From: Bradyrhizobium sp. SK17
GTDB taxonomy: Bacteria; Pseudomonadota; Alphaproteobacteria; Rhizobiales; Xanthobacteraceae
Assembly (NCBI RefSeq): GCF_002831585.1
Contig: NZ_CP025113.1
Span: 992,001-1,056,000 of the forward strand
Length of the DNA: 64,000 nt
Direction: 5' to 3'
In this document: positions 28,896 through 40,235 of the stretch, piece by piece
How positions within the stretch are numbered: the first letter of the stretch is position 1
How the letters are laid out: the number at the start of each line of letters is the position of its first letter
Program-made: the position numbers and the translations under genes
The notes under the pieces: generated by a model
Seen by the model: the letters and a program-made list of their open reading frames with translations, nothing else
What the model was told of the DNA's origin: nothing
Database searches by the model: none

Positions 28896-30013
28896 ATGCG
28901 GTCACGCATCACACTTCGCTCACTCGTCTTCGCTCTCGCAGCCCTGCCGCTATCCGCCGGACTGTCGTCGGCCATGGCCAAGCCTGTGGTCGAAGTCGCG
29001 TTCGTGCTCGACACCACCGGCTCGATGGGCGGATTGATCGAGGGCGCCAAGCGCAAGATCTGGTCGATCGCGTCAGCGATCGTCGATTCCAATCCCGACG
29101 CCGACATCAGGATGGGCCTGATCGCCTACCGTGACATCGGCGACGACTATGTAACCAAAAAGGTCGAACTGACCCGCGACATCCAGGATCTCTATGCCAA
29201 CCTGCTGGAATTGAAGGCGCGCGGCGGCGGCGACTGGCCGGAGAGCGTCAACGAGGCGCTCGACGTCGCCGTCAACAAGATGCAGTGGACGCAGGGGCCC
29301 GACAACACGCGCATCGTGTTCCTCGTCGGCGACGCCCCGCCGCATATGGATTATGCACAGGACACCAAATATCCGATTACGCTCGCAGTCGCCAAGCAAC
29401 GCGGCATCATCGTCAACGCCGTACTCGCCGGCCATGCGCAGGATACCGAACGGGTATGGCGTGATATCGCCCAGAACGGCAATGGCGAGTTCATCCCGAT
29501 CCCGCAGGATGGCGGCCAGATCGTCACCATCGAGACGCCGTTCGACGACGACATCATCATCCTGCAACGCGAGATCAACGGCACGGTGATCCCCTACGGC
29601 CCCGCGCGCTGCAAAAGCGAACGGAGTCCAAGACCCAGCAGCTGGCCAGCGTCGCCGCGGCATCGCCGGCGCGCGCCTCGGAGATGGCGAGCTTCATCAA
29701 CAAGCGGGCGAAGGCGACGTCGGAAGCGGTCACCGGCGATGGCGACCTCGTCGCCGACGTCGCGGCCGGCCGCAACGAGATCGCCAAGGTCAAGGACGAG
29801 GACCTGCCCGACAACCTCCGCGCCATGAAGCCCGAGGCACGCGCCGCGGAGATCGACAGGCAGATCGCGCAACGCAAGGCGTTGAACGAGAAGCTCGCGG
29901 CCCTGGTCGCCAAGCGCGACAAATACGTCGCCGAGCACCGCAAGAGCGCGCCGAAGGCATCGTCGTTCGATCGCGTGGTCGAGGACACGCTGAAAGCACA
30001 GATCAAGCGGTAG
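28896..30013 (+). pseudogene. Secreted von Willebrand factor A domain protein, frameshifted
   Basis: A protein with a Sec signal peptide (SLVFALAALPLSAGLSSAMA) and a vWA domain whose MIDAS motif is DTTGSMGG. The first frame runs well to INGTVIPYGP, then becomes Arg/Pro nonsense and stops at 29828. The remaining coding sequence continues one frame over (SEMASFINKRAKATSEAV to the stop at 30013), a helical C-terminal region rich in Lys, Arg and Ala. Adding one C to the CCCC at 29600-29603 joins the two parts as YGPRALQKRTESK, giving 372 residues. GGAGAG precedes the start at 28896. Probably an intact gene with one lost base. Confidence 0.8.
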
Positions 30014-30036
30014 AGATCAGCCGAATTTTATCACTT

Positions 30037-30060
30037 CCCGCCCCCGCTTGCGGGGGCGGG
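30037..30060. terminator. GC-rich hairpin between vWA and alpha-glucosidase genes
   Basis: CCCGCCCCCGC (30037-30047) and GCGGGGGCGGG (30050-30060) form a perfect 11-bp stem with a 2-nt spacer. It lies between two convergent genes, and on the minus strand it is followed by an AAGTGATAAAA tract. It may serve both directions. Confidence 0.6.
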
Positions 30061-30081
30061 GGCCTGACCGACATGCTCACC

Positions 30082-31697
<1,616 letters not shown>

Positions 31698-31789
31698 CCC
31701 GCTCCCCAATCCGTCGTCGCGCCCGTGTCCCCGAGGCGATCCAGCCGTTCAGGGATGACGCACAATTCGGGACGGAAAAATGGCGGTAT

Positions 31790-32635
31790 TCAATGCCGGG
31801 CGATGGCGAGCTGATAGATCGTGATCAGCACCTCGAACAGGATCAGGAACACGATGATCAGCTCCAGCCGCAGCGAGCGGCTGGTGTCGATGATATCGGT
31901 CAACACCTGCGCGGTCTCGGCCACAACAGCGAGCTTGCGGTTGAGCGATTCCGCGCGCTCCTTCAATTCATACTCGTCCTCGAGCCGGGCATAGAGCCGT
32001 TCGAGCTGCGGCTTGTCCCAGAGGATGTCGGGCTTCTCCGACACCTCGACCGGCCCAGCCACGCGATGCCGCACCGACAGCGCGTTGCCGATGTGCTTGA
32101 GGATCGCGACGCGGCCGCCGAGCACCCGGCCGTCCTTGGCGAGTTCGCGCGCGAACGGCTCGGTCGAATCGAACACGGCGCGCACCTCGCGCTCGTGCCG
32201 CGCCAGCACCACGCTCTTCGCCAGTGCCTCCCCGACCAGGATCAGCCGTTCCGGCGACAGGCTTTGCAGGTAGATCGGACCGCCCGGCGGAATCTGGTCT
32301 TCCTTGTCGGCGGCCACTTCGATGATCGCGATTTCCTCCTCGCGCCGCGTGAACAGGCCGGTCATGCGCGACTGCAGGCTGCGCAGGAATTCATCCTCCT
32401 CCAACGCGTTGAGGCCGATCAGGACGACGACGCCGTAGCGGAACAGGATCGCCACACCATTGTCATTGACGCGAAAAGCCAACGGCGTCGTGGCAAGCAC
32501 GTCGCCGCGCTCGAGCCCGGACGTGTTGATACGGTCCGCGACGAAGAAGGCGCGGGCCGTGGTTCGGGGTCCGCCGAGCGGCGGTTTGAGAGCCTGGGTC
32601 GTCATCGAGTTCGGGACTACGGGGACCTGGTTCAT
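31790..32635 (-). CDS. RMD1/DUF155 family membrane protein
   Basis: A 281-residue protein of the Rmd1/YagE family. Readable features are FVADRINTSGLER, the VAILFRYGVVVLIGL strand, an extended helical middle part and a C-terminal membrane helix after DIIDTSRSLRLELIIVFLILFEVL. Yeast relatives act in mitochondria; the bacterial role is unknown. The start MNQVPVVPN (32635) is chosen, with another ATG 10 codons later. It lies 92 bp upstream of the alpha-glucosidase gene on the same strand. Confidence 0.85.
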   Translation of the reverse strand: MNQVPVVPNSMTTQALKPPLGGPRTTARAFFVADRINTSGLERGDVLATTPLAFRVNDNGVAILFRYGVVVLIGLNALEEDEFLRSLQSRMTGLFTRREEEIAIIEVAADKEDQIPPGGPIYLQSLSPERLILVGEALAKSVVLARHEREVRAVFDSTEPFARELAKDGRVLGGRVAILKHIGNALSVRHRVAGPVEVSEKPDILWDKPQLERLYARLEDEYELKERAESLNRKLAVVAETAQVLTDIIDTSRSLRLELIIVFLILFEVLITIYQLAIARH

Positions 32636-32780
32636 GATCGAGAACGGCCGCGGACCGGCCTGCCCATGTATTTGTTCTGTCGACGCGACCTTATCACGGT
32701 CCGTTTTGGGATCACACGCCCGGTGCAGCGGCATTTCCGGTGCATGTTGACGGCATTTTCCGGTGGCCTATGGTGGCTCC

Positions 32781-33449
32781 ATGAACGAGACAACCGAAAC
32801 CAAACCGAAGGCCGGCGCGATGATCGTGCCGGTGACGCTGTTCGAGCAGAACTGCACCATCATCTGGCACGAGCCGACCAAGAAGGCCGTGGTGATCGAC
32901 CCCGGCGGGGATGTGCCGAAGATCCAGGCGGCGATCGCGCAGGCCGGCGTGACGGTCGAGAAAATCTGGCTGACCCACGGCCATATCGACCATGTCGGCG
33001 GCGCCGCCGATCTGCGCGACGCGTTGCAGGTCAAGATCGAGGGGCCGCATATCGCCGACAAGTACCTGCTCGACAACGTGGTCTCGAGCGGCGAACGCTT
33101 CGGCATGACAGGCGTCCGCAATTTCGGCCCCGACCGCTGGCTCGACGAGGGCGATCAGGTCTCGATCGGCGACCTCACCTTCGACATCCTGCACTGCCCC
33201 GGCCACTCGCCGGGCAGCGTGGTGTTCTTCAACAAGGAGCTGCGCTTCGCCCATGTCGGCGACGTGCTGTTCGCCGGCTCGGTCGGACGCACCGACCTGC
33301 CCGGCGGCAGCCACCCGACCCTGATCCAGTCGATCAAAGAAAAGCTGCTGCCGCTCGGCGACGACGTCGGCTTCATCTGCGGCCACGGCGCTGGATCGAG
33401 CATCGGGCAGGAGCGGATGACCAACCCGTTCCTGACCGGCGAGATGTAG
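32781..33449 (+). CDS. Metallo-beta-lactamase-fold hydrolase, glyoxalase II-like
   Basis: A 222-residue single-domain MBL hydrolase. The zinc motif is LTHGHIDHVGG (HxHxDH), with later ligands in HCPGHSPGSVVF and CGHGAGSS. The segment ENCTIIW-like NCTIIWHEPTKKAVVIDPGGD is typical of the YcbL/GloC group that hydrolyses S-lactoylglutathione. The ATG at 32781 has GGTGG upstream. Its substrate remains an inference. Confidence 0.88.
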   Translation: MNETTETKPKAGAMIVPVTLFEQNCTIIWHEPTKKAVVIDPGGDVPKIQAAIAQAGVTVEKIWLTHGHIDHVGGAADLRDALQVKIEGPHIADKYLLDNVVSSGERFGMTGVRNFGPDRWLDEGDQVSIGDLTFDILHCPGHSPGSVVFFNKELRFAHVGDVLFAGSVGRTDLPGGSHPTLIQSIKEKLLPLGDDVGFICGHGAGSSIGQERMTNPFLTGEM

Positions 33450-33469
33450 CGCCTCGTTCGCGCATCGCC

Positions 33470-34675
33470 TTACGGCTGCTTCATCAGCCCCGCGGCGGTC
33501 AGTGCCCGCGTGATGACACCACTGACATTGACGCCGTTGCTGCGCTGCTTGCCCGGCTGCCTGGCTTGCTTCTTTGCCGGCCGACCGCTGCTGCGACCGG
33601 CTGCCGGCTCGGGCTGATCGGCAGGCACCGGTATCGTCATCGAGATCGTGTCCGCACGCTCTCGCGGCACGCCGGTCGGCGCGATCTGCGGCTGACGGAC
33701 CTGATCGGTCAGACCGAAAAACTCGGCGATGTGATACGACGAGGAGATTCCGGCCTCGATAAGGAACGCACCTTCGACGCCATAACGCTCATCATTGCCG
33801 GCGAGGCCGAGCGGCGTGCCGTGCGCCATGTCGGTGATCGAATAGGATTCGACCAGCGTCTGGCCGTCGGCGTTCCACCACACCTCGCGTGGATGGCCGT
33901 CGACATCAGACTTCGACATCGCCTTCAGCGGCAGGCCATGAAGATCGAGCCATTGCCGGACGATGGCATCGCCATTGCCCGGATGCACGGTGCGGTCGGC
34001 GCTGCCATGCCACACCGAGATCCGCGGCCAATCGCCCTTATGGGGCGACGCGTTGCGCACGAGGTCGCCGAGCTCCGGCGCCGACAATGCGCTTCCCTGC
34101 ATCATCGCGCCAAGGGCCTCACGCAGATTGCCGGCGACGCCGAACGGCAGGCCGGCGATGACGGCGCCGGCCGCGAACACGTCGGGATAGGTCGCGAGCA
34201 TGACGGCCGCCATCGCGCCGCCGGCGGAAAGTCCGGTGACGAAGATCCGGCGCGGATCGATCTTGTGCGTGCCGGCGATGTGACCGACCATCTCCCTGAT
34301 CGATGCGGCCTCGCCCTGGCCGCGCGCGATGTCTTCCGGGTCGAACCAGTTGAAGCAAGTGTTGGCGTTGTTGACGGACTGCTGCTCGGGCATCAGCAGC
34401 GCGAAGCCGTAATGCTTCGCCAAAGTCGACCAGCCGGCGCCGAGATCGTACGACGCTGCGGTCTGGCCGCAGCCATGCAGCACCACGACGAGCGCGGGCG
34501 ATCGCGCCAGCTGCTCGGGCACGTAGCAGAACATCTTCAGCGCGCCTGGGTTGACGCCGAATTCGGTCGTCTCGACGAGCGGCGTCGGTATGGCCGGCGC
34601 GAGCGCGCCGAGGCCGCCGAACCCGCTCATCTTCGGCAGATGACGCAAGAATTCGACGTTGTTGACCAGAGACAA
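33470..34675 (-). CDS. PHB depolymerase-family esterase (LpqC-like)
   Basis: An alpha/beta hydrolase of the extracellular PHB depolymerase type (esterase PHB family). The oxyanion block VVVLHGCGQTAASYDLGAGW, the nucleophile in VTGLSAGGAMAAVML and the Asp/His segments SVWHGSADRTVHPGN and ITDMAHGTPLG are clear. The C-terminus has a basic linker ending in GVITRALTAAGLMKQP. I choose a TTG start at 34675, with AGGAG 6 nt upstream and 401 residues. The frame is open to an ATG at 34858, whose extra 61 residues look non-coding. No signal peptide is evident. Confidence 0.82.
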   Translation of the reverse strand: MSLVNNVEFLRHLPKMSGFGGLGALAPAIPTPLVETTEFGVNPGALKMFCYVPEQLARSPALVVVLHGCGQTAASYDLGAGWSTLAKHYGFALLMPEQQSVNNANTCFNWFDPEDIARGQGEAASIREMVGHIAGTHKIDPRRIFVTGLSAGGAMAAVMLATYPDVFAAGAVIAGLPFGVAGNLREALGAMMQGSALSAPELGDLVRNASPHKGDWPRISVWHGSADRTVHPGNGDAIVRQWLDLHGLPLKAMSKSDVDGHPREVWWNADGQTLVESYSITDMAHGTPLGLAGNDERYGVEGAFLIEAGISSSYHIAEFFGLTDQVRQPQIAPTGVPRERADTISMTIPVPADQPEPAAGRSSGRPAKKQARQPGKQRSNGVNVSGVITRALTAAGLMKQP

Positions 34676-34894
34676 CAGCAACTCCTGAGGTGATTTATTC
34701 TTCCGTGTCACCCGATCAGATAATTGCTGCACTGCAAAATGAAAAGGCCGTGTGCTGTCTTTCGCTGCGGAATTGTGAGAATCGGCGTTAACGCGTGATC
34801 GGAACTCCGTGCGAGGCAGATTGCTTGAATTAGTTGCCTTAGCACCTTGTTTGGGCATGAACTTTCCAGAAAAGGCGCGCCATGGTCGGTGGAT

Positions 34895-36337
34895 TCATGA
34901 GGTGGCGCGCCGCATCCATGACAGAAATACGGCCGAAATCGATATCGACAGCACAAACAATGCGCATGCCGCAAACAGCGCCAGATACGCAGATGTCGCG
35001 CTCTCCACGGCAAAGAAGACCGCACCGATCGCGGCGACGCCGGCCGCATTGCCGATCTGGGTCGTGGTGCCGTACATGCCGGCACCGGCACCGGCGCTTG
35101 CGGGCTTCACACCCGACAGCACTGCGCTCGACAGCGGCGCCATCACAAGGCCCTGACCGTAACCGAACATCATCAGCACCAGTGCGAGCAACAGCGCCGA
35201 TGGCGCGGCGACCGTGTGAACCGTCGCGACCAGCACGGCAAGCCCCGCGATCTGCACGGCACAGCCCTCGATGATCACCAGCGTGCCGCGATGTTTGGCG
35301 CGCGCGCCGCTGTGCCGCGAGGCGATCACGAAGGTCAGCGCCAGTGGCACGAACACCAGCCCGGCTTCCAACGGCGGAATCTTCAAACCCTTCTGCATGA
35401 ACATGGTCATGACCAGATAGAACGACAGATTGGCGAAGAAAAAGAAGAACACTGCGACCAGCCCACGCATGAAGGCAGCATCCGACAGCAGCGACAGATC
35501 GATCAGCGGCATGCCGCCGCGGCGGGCGACGCTGCGTTCGAGCCGCACGAAGGCCGCGATGACGGCGACGCCCGCAGCCATCACCAGCCAGACCCACGCC
35601 GCCCAGCCGAGATCGTGACCGAACAGCAACGGGCCGATCAGGCACAGCAGCCCGACGAACAACACGATCGCGCCTGGAACGTCGATCCGCGTGCCGGCGC
35701 GGCGCGGCACCGTCGGCATCATCTTCAGCGCGGCGGCGATGATGATGATGCCGATCGGCACGTTGACGAAGAACACCGCGCGCCAGCCAAGGCCGGCGAG
35801 ATCGAGCGTCACCAGCACGCCACCAAGCGTGAAGCCGGCAGCGCCGGCAAGCCCCAGCACGATGCCGTAGATGCCGAAAGCCCGCGCGCGGGCGGCATCG
35901 GAGAACAACAGATGCAGCGTCGCAAGCACCTGGGGCACCATCAGCGCCGCGGTCGCGCCCTGCGCGAGCCGCGCGATGATCAGCTCGGGCCCGGATTGCG
36001 CGAGCCCGCACCACAGTGAGGTCATCGAGAACCCCGCGACACCGGCGACGAACACGTTCCTGGTGCCGTAGATGTCGCCGAGCCGGCCGCCGGTGATCAC
36101 CAGCGTGGCGTAGGCGATCAGATAGATCGCGACCACGGCCTCGATCTGCGCCGGCGTTGCGTGCAGCTCCGTCGCAATCGTCGGGATCGCGACGTTGACG
36201 ATGAAGGCATCGACGCCGAACATGAACTGGGCGGCGACGACGATCGCCAGCACCCACCAGCGGCGGGATGTCTCCGCGCGCGTCGCAACGATCTGGTGCA
36301 TGCCCTGTCCTGCCCGCAATGACGTTGCAGCCGACAT
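34895..36337 (-). CDS. MFS drug exporter, DHA2 (14-helix) family
   Basis: A 480-residue transporter with about 14 predicted membrane helices. Motif A is in TGGRLGDIYGTRN, and the helix-5 antiporter motif C is visible as GIVLGLAGAAGFTLGGVL. The opening WWVLAIVVAAQFMFGVDAFIVNVAIPTIA is typical of EmrB/QacA-like exporters. It likely expels hydrophobic compounds by proton antiport. No adjacent regulator gene is seen. The 219 bp after the esterase start contain nothing recognisable. Confidence 0.92.
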   Translation of the reverse strand: MSAATSLRAGQGMHQIVATRAETSRRWWVLAIVVAAQFMFGVDAFIVNVAIPTIATELHATPAQIEAVVAIYLIAYATLVITGGRLGDIYGTRNVFVAGVAGFSMTSLWCGLAQSGPELIIARLAQGATAALMVPQVLATLHLLFSDAARARAFGIYGIVLGLAGAAGFTLGGVLVTLDLAGLGWRAVFFVNVPIGIIIIAAALKMMPTVPRRAGTRIDVPGAIVLFVGLLCLIGPLLFGHDLGWAAWVWLVMAAGVAVIAAFVRLERSVARRGGMPLIDLSLLSDAAFMRGLVAVFFFFFANLSFYLVMTMFMQKGLKIPPLEAGLVFVPLALTFVIASRHSGARAKHRGTLVIIEGCAVQIAGLAVLVATVHTVAAPSALLLALVLMMFGYGQGLVMAPLSSAVLSGVKPASAGAGAGMYGTTTQIGNAAGVAAIGAVFFAVESATSAYLALFAACALFVLSISISAVFLSWMRRATS

Positions 36338-36597
36338 CAGCAGATTCCCGTCATCTCCTCGATTACCTCGGACGTAAGCGCTGGTTCACGGGCACGTCAT
36401 CCATGGCCACTCCCACCGGCCTGCGGTCGCCGCGCAATTTGCGTTGATGCGCTGGGAAACATTCCGGAGGGCGGCAATCGCCGCTGATTTGCGCAACAAC
36501 CATGCGGGTGCCGCGGCCTCGGAGCATTGCCTTGCTTTCGCCCACCCCGTAGGTTGGCGCAAAGCCCCCGATAACAATAGTCCGGAGAGAACGACCT

Positions 36598-37839
36598 ATG
36601 GCGCGCCTCAAGTTCGGAGCCTTCCTCGCCCCGCATCACCCGATCGGCGAGCATCCGATGCTGCAATTCCGCCGCGACCTCGATTTCGTCGAGCAGCTCG
36701 ACAACCTCGGCTATGACGAATTCTGGTGCGGCGAGCACCATTCCTCGGGCTGGGAGACCATCGCTTCGCCGGAAATGTTCCTGGCTGCCGCTGGCGAGCG
36801 CACCAAGCGCATCAAGCTCGGCACCGGCGTGATCTCGCTGCCCTACCATCACCCCTTCAACGTCGCGCAGCGCATGGTGCAGCTCGACCACATGACCGGC
36901 GGCCGCGCCATCTTCGGCTCCGGTCCGGGTGCACTCGCCTCCGACGCGCATACGCTCGGCATCGACCCGATGACCCAGCGCGACCGCCAGGACGAGGCGA
37001 TTGCGGTAATCCGCCGCCTGTTCAATGGCGAGCGCGTCACCGCCAAGACCGACTGGTTCGAGATGCACGATGCCGCGTTGCAGATCCTGCCGCTACAGGA
37101 GGACATGCCGTTCGTGGTGGCCTCGCAGATCTCGCCGTCGGGCATGACGCTGGCCGGCAAATACGGCATCGGCATCATCTCGCTGGGCTCAATGTCGACC
37201 CAGGGCCTGATGGCGCTGCCGCAGCAATGGCAATTCGCCGAGGATGCCGCGACGAAGGCCGGCACCACGGTGAGCCGCGCCAACTGGCGCGTGCTGCTCT
37301 CCTGGCATATCGCCGAGACCCGCGAGCAGGCGCGGCGCGAGGCCGGCGCCGGCCTGATGCGCTGGCACAACGAATATAACGTCGGCACCCTGATGCGGCC
37401 GGGCCTGACCGCGTTCGGCTCGCCCGATGAGGCCGTCGACAAGACCGCCTTCATCGAAGGTGCGGCGTCGACTATCGGCACGCCGGATGATCTCGTGAAG
37501 ATGATCAAGAACCTGATCGACGTCTCCGGCGGCGTCGGTTCGATCATCGGCTTCGCGCATGACTGGGCCAACATCGAAAACACCCGTCGCAGCTGGGACC
37601 TGGTGGCGCGCTATGTCGTGCCAGAGATCAACGGCTATATCGACGGCCTGCGCAAGTCGCGCCAGTTCCTGATCGACAACCGTGCCGTGTTCGAGCGCGC
37701 CGGCCAGGCCGTGATGGCCAAGATCATGCAGAACGACAAGGCCGCCGCCGCGCTTCAGCAAACCGGCACAGGCCGCGTCGCGATCCCGGCCGTGAACGCG
37801 CCCGACCTCGCCAAGGAAGCGGCGAAGCAGAAGGCGTGA
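36598..37839 (+). CDS. Luciferase-like (LLM class) flavin-dependent monooxygenase
   Basis: A 413-residue TIM-barrel FMN-dependent monooxygenase beginning MARLKFGAFLAPHHPIGEHP. The LGYDEFWCGEHHSSGWE block, RIKLGTGVISLPYHHPFNVAQR and GSGPGALASDAHTLGI are characteristic of the alkanal/limonene monooxygenase-like branch. The C-terminus carries a long helical tail ending in KEAAKQKA. Substrate unknown. It is divergent from the MFS exporter gene with 260 bp between them. Confidence 0.88.
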   Translation: MARLKFGAFLAPHHPIGEHPMLQFRRDLDFVEQLDNLGYDEFWCGEHHSSGWETIASPEMFLAAAGERTKRIKLGTGVISLPYHHPFNVAQRMVQLDHMTGGRAIFGSGPGALASDAHTLGIDPMTQRDRQDEAIAVIRRLFNGERVTAKTDWFEMHDAALQILPLQEDMPFVVASQISPSGMTLAGKYGIGIISLGSMSTQGLMALPQQWQFAEDAATKAGTTVSRANWRVLLSWHIAETREQARREAGAGLMRWHNEYNVGTLMRPGLTAFGSPDEAVDKTAFIEGAASTIGTPDDLVKMIKNLIDVSGGVGSIIGFAHDWANIENTRRSWDLVARYVVPEINGYIDGLRKSRQFLIDNRAVFERAGQAVMAKIMQNDKAAAALQQTGTGRVAIPAVNAPDLAKEAAKQKA

Positions 37840-37887
37840 GAGCACAGGCGCCTTGCAGGAAGGCCAGCTCGCGCCATGTCCACAGCT

Positions 37888-38009
37888 GTCGTCCTGGCGA
37901 AAGCCAGGACCCATAACCACAGAGTTGAGTTGGTGAGGAAAGCTGTAGCCCCGGCGTCGCGCAACAATTGAGATCTGGGGTAATGGGTCCCGGCCTTCGC
38001 CGGGACGAC
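37888..38009. repeat. Dispersed GTCGTCC...GGACGAC intergenic repeat
   Basis: Bounded by GTCGTCCTGGCGAAAGCC and GGCCTTCGCCGGGACGAC, with GGACCCATAACCACAGAG inside. It belongs to the same family as the copies at 6949, 9335 and 16040. Confidence 0.8.
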
Positions 38010-38038
38010 GCTAAATTGTTGCGCTGGCTGTCGCAGCT

Positions 38039-39058
38039 CTACGCCGCCGCACCGATTCCCACCACATCGATGCCATCGACGCGGCCGCGGATCGGAAGCG
38101 TGCCGAGATCATTCACCGGAAATGGCGGCGGCGCGGCGAAACGCGACATCGCCGCGCGCGACGCGAGAAAGCCGCCATCGACCTTGCGGCTCAGTTCCTC
38201 CAGCCGCGCGGCGGTGTTCATGACGTCGCCATTGAACACGATGGCCGGCTTGACGTCGCCGATCTCGCCGACGATCACGGGACCGAAATGCAGGCTGCCA
38301 CGGATCTGCGGCACCGCGCCGAACTCGCGCTCGAACTGCGGCGCGGCCTTTTGCAGCGCGGCGCGCATCGCCACAAAGCAGCGCAGCGGCCGGCAATCGA
38401 CCGCGCCAAGCCCTTCCGGCCAGGTGACAATAATTTCGTCGCCGATATAGTTGAGCACCTCGCCGCGATAGTCGACCACTGACTCCGTCAGCAGACGGAA
38501 GGTACGATCGAGAAAACGATGGATCCCGATGCCGCCGAGCCGCTCGGCGAGCCCGGTCGAGCCCGCGATGTCGACGAACAGCACAAAGCGGTTCTCCTCG
38601 ACCGGCGAGTGATAGCGGCCAGAGACGAAATTCATGAAGACGCGCGGGCCGATCAGGTTGGCGATGCTGAAGCCGAGGTTGAGGATCACGGAAATCACCC
38701 CCGAATAGGCGATGCTGCGCCAAAAATCCTCAGGCGAGGTTTGCAACTCAAACCCGGCAACGCGTTCACCGACCTGAAGCAGCTGGATGACGATGATGAG
38801 GACGGCGTAGATTGCGCTGCGTACGGCGAGAAGAGCGACAAAGGACAGCCGGCGGAGCGGCTCAGACAGCGGGCCTTGCAGCACGAACAGTTCGAGGCCG
38901 CCGATCACGACGCAACTGACGATGGTGTAGGAAATTGCCGCGACGAGCTGCGGCCAGGCGGCACGGCCTTGCGCGATATTGACCGCCACGCTCGCCAGAA
39001 CGCCGGCGACGATGATGGCAGCGAGAAAGCGCAGTTGCCGCTCAAGTTTCGCGTTCAT
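38039..39058 (-). CDS. Membrane-bound class III adenylate/guanylate cyclase
   Basis: A 339-residue protein. Five or six membrane helices in the N-terminal half precede a class III cyclase domain starting at RFVLFVDIAGSTGLAER, which has the metal-binding Asp. The block YRGEVLNYIGDEIIVTWP contains the second metal Asp. RGSLHFGPVIVGEIGDVKPAIVFNGDVMNTAARLEE is the dimer and ribose-binding arm. It should produce cAMP. The start at 39058 gives MNAKLERQLRFL; a TTG 7 codons upstream is less likely. Confidence 0.9.
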   Translation of the reverse strand: MNAKLERQLRFLAAIIVAGVLASVAVNIAQGRAAWPQLVAAISYTIVSCVVIGGLELFVLQGPLSEPLRRLSFVALLAVRSAIYAVLIIVIQLLQVGERVAGFELQTSPEDFWRSIAYSGVISVILNLGFSIANLIGPRVFMNFVSGRYHSPVEENRFVLFVDIAGSTGLAERLGGIGIHRFLDRTFRLLTESVVDYRGEVLNYIGDEIIVTWPEGLGAVDCRPLRCFVAMRAALQKAAPQFEREFGAVPQIRGSLHFGPVIVGEIGDVKPAIVFNGDVMNTAARLEELSRKVDGGFLASRAAMSRFAAPPPFPVNDLGTLPIRGRVDGIDVVGIGAAA

Positions 39059-39105
39059 GGGAGACGTCCACAATCTCAAGCTAACAAAGCCAAACTCCCT
39101 CTATC

Positions 39106-39205
39106 GTCATTCCGGGGCACGCGAAGTGCGAACCGCAGGTGCGCAATTGCGCAGCGGGGAATCTCAGGATTCCGGTTTCGCTGCTCTGCATCGCCCCGTG
39201 ATGAC
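39106..39205. repeat. Palindromic intergenic repeat, GTCATTCCGGGGC type
   Basis: GTCATTCCGGGGCACGCGAA at the left and GCATCGCCCCGTGATGAC at the right form imperfect arms, with GGAATCTCAGGATTCC inside. Related to the copy at 13454. Confidence 0.75.
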
Positions 39206-39213
39206 CGGGCCCA

Positions 39214-40056
39214 TTACTCCGCCCCCTGATCGAACGCCTTGCGCAGCGCGACGTAGCCAGCCTGCTGCTGGCTCCAGTTGCGGCCGCCGGTGATGGCCCC
39301 GTCGACGACGAGGTCATGGCCGTTGATGAAGCTCGATTCGTCGCTCGCCAGGAATACCGCGGCATGTGCGATGTCGTCGGGCAGGCCGGCACGCGGGATC
39401 GGCTGCGCCGCCTTGTAGACCTCGCGCATCACGGCCGGGGTCTTCTCGGCAGCTTCCGTCGACAACCCCAGTGCCTTGCCGAAAATGCCGGTGGCGATCG
39501 CGCCGGGCGAGATCGAGTTGACCCGGATGCCGGATTCGCCGAGCTCCATCGCCACGCATTTGGTGAAGTGAATCACGGCGGCCTTCGCCGCGCCATAGAC
39601 CATCGACGAGGAGAAGCCAGCGAGCCGTCCGGCGATGCTGCCATTGTTGATGATGCTGCCGGAGCCCTGTTTGCGCATGTACGGCGCGGCATGCTTCATG
39701 CCGAGCATGACGCTGCGTACCAGGGTCGCCATCGCGGCGTCGAACCGCTCGACGTCGAGACCCTCGATGCCGCCGGTCTGCGCCGGGCCGCCGGCGTTGT
39801 TGAACAGGCAGTCGATCCGGCCGAATTTCTCCACCGCGAGCGCGATCAGCGCCTGCATCTGTTCTTCGACCGTGACGTCGGTCTGCCGAAACACGCAAGT
39901 GCCGCCGAGCTGTTGCGCCAGTGCCTCGCCCTCCGGCGCGCGGCGCCCGGCAATCACGATGCGCGCGCCCTCCGCGACAAAGACCTCCGCCGTGCGCAGC
40001 CCGATGCCGCTGGTCGCCCCTGTGATCACCGCGACCTTGCCGTCCAGCCGTCCCAT
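39214..40056 (-). CDS. Short-chain dehydrogenase/reductase
   Basis: A 280-residue classical SDR. The cofactor motif is ITGATSGIG (TGxxxGxG), followed by NNAGG. The catalytic Ser and YxxxK are in the SSMVYGAAKAAVIH region, and the NAD(P) specificity loop is VIAGRRAPEGE. The C-terminal SFINGHDLVVDGAITGG is standard. Substrate unknown. The ATG at 40056 is chosen over a TTG 4 codons earlier. Confidence 0.9.
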   Translation of the reverse strand: MGRLDGKVAVITGATSGIGLRTAEVFVAEGARIVIAGRRAPEGEALAQQLGGTCVFRQTDVTVEEQMQALIALAVEKFGRIDCLFNNAGGPAQTGGIEGLDVERFDAAMATLVRSVMLGMKHAAPYMRKQGSGSIINNGSIAGRLAGFSSSMVYGAAKAAVIHFTKCVAMELGESGIRVNSISPGAIATGIFGKALGLSTEAAEKTPAVMREVYKAAQPIPRAGLPDDIAHAAVFLASDESSFINGHDLVVDGAITGGRNWSQQQAGYVALRKAFDQGAE

Positions 40057-40235
40057 GCCAGTCCCCAAGCTGCTCTTTGATATCGCGGATATTCACTGGC
40101 TGTTTCCGGCAACGCAAGGCATGGACGCGGTTAACGCCTAGCAAGGTCCGCCTGTGGCCAGAAGGCCACAACTGCGCTTTTTCGGTCGCAGCGGCCTTAT
40201 TTTGGGTCGCCTGTTCACGTGAACTGGAACGACCG

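Noticed and set aside
31793..34693. A 966-codon plus-strand frame across three genes
   Set aside because: It spans genes on both strands and intergenic DNA, and reads as Arg-rich nonsense; the real genes in the other frames have clear motifs.
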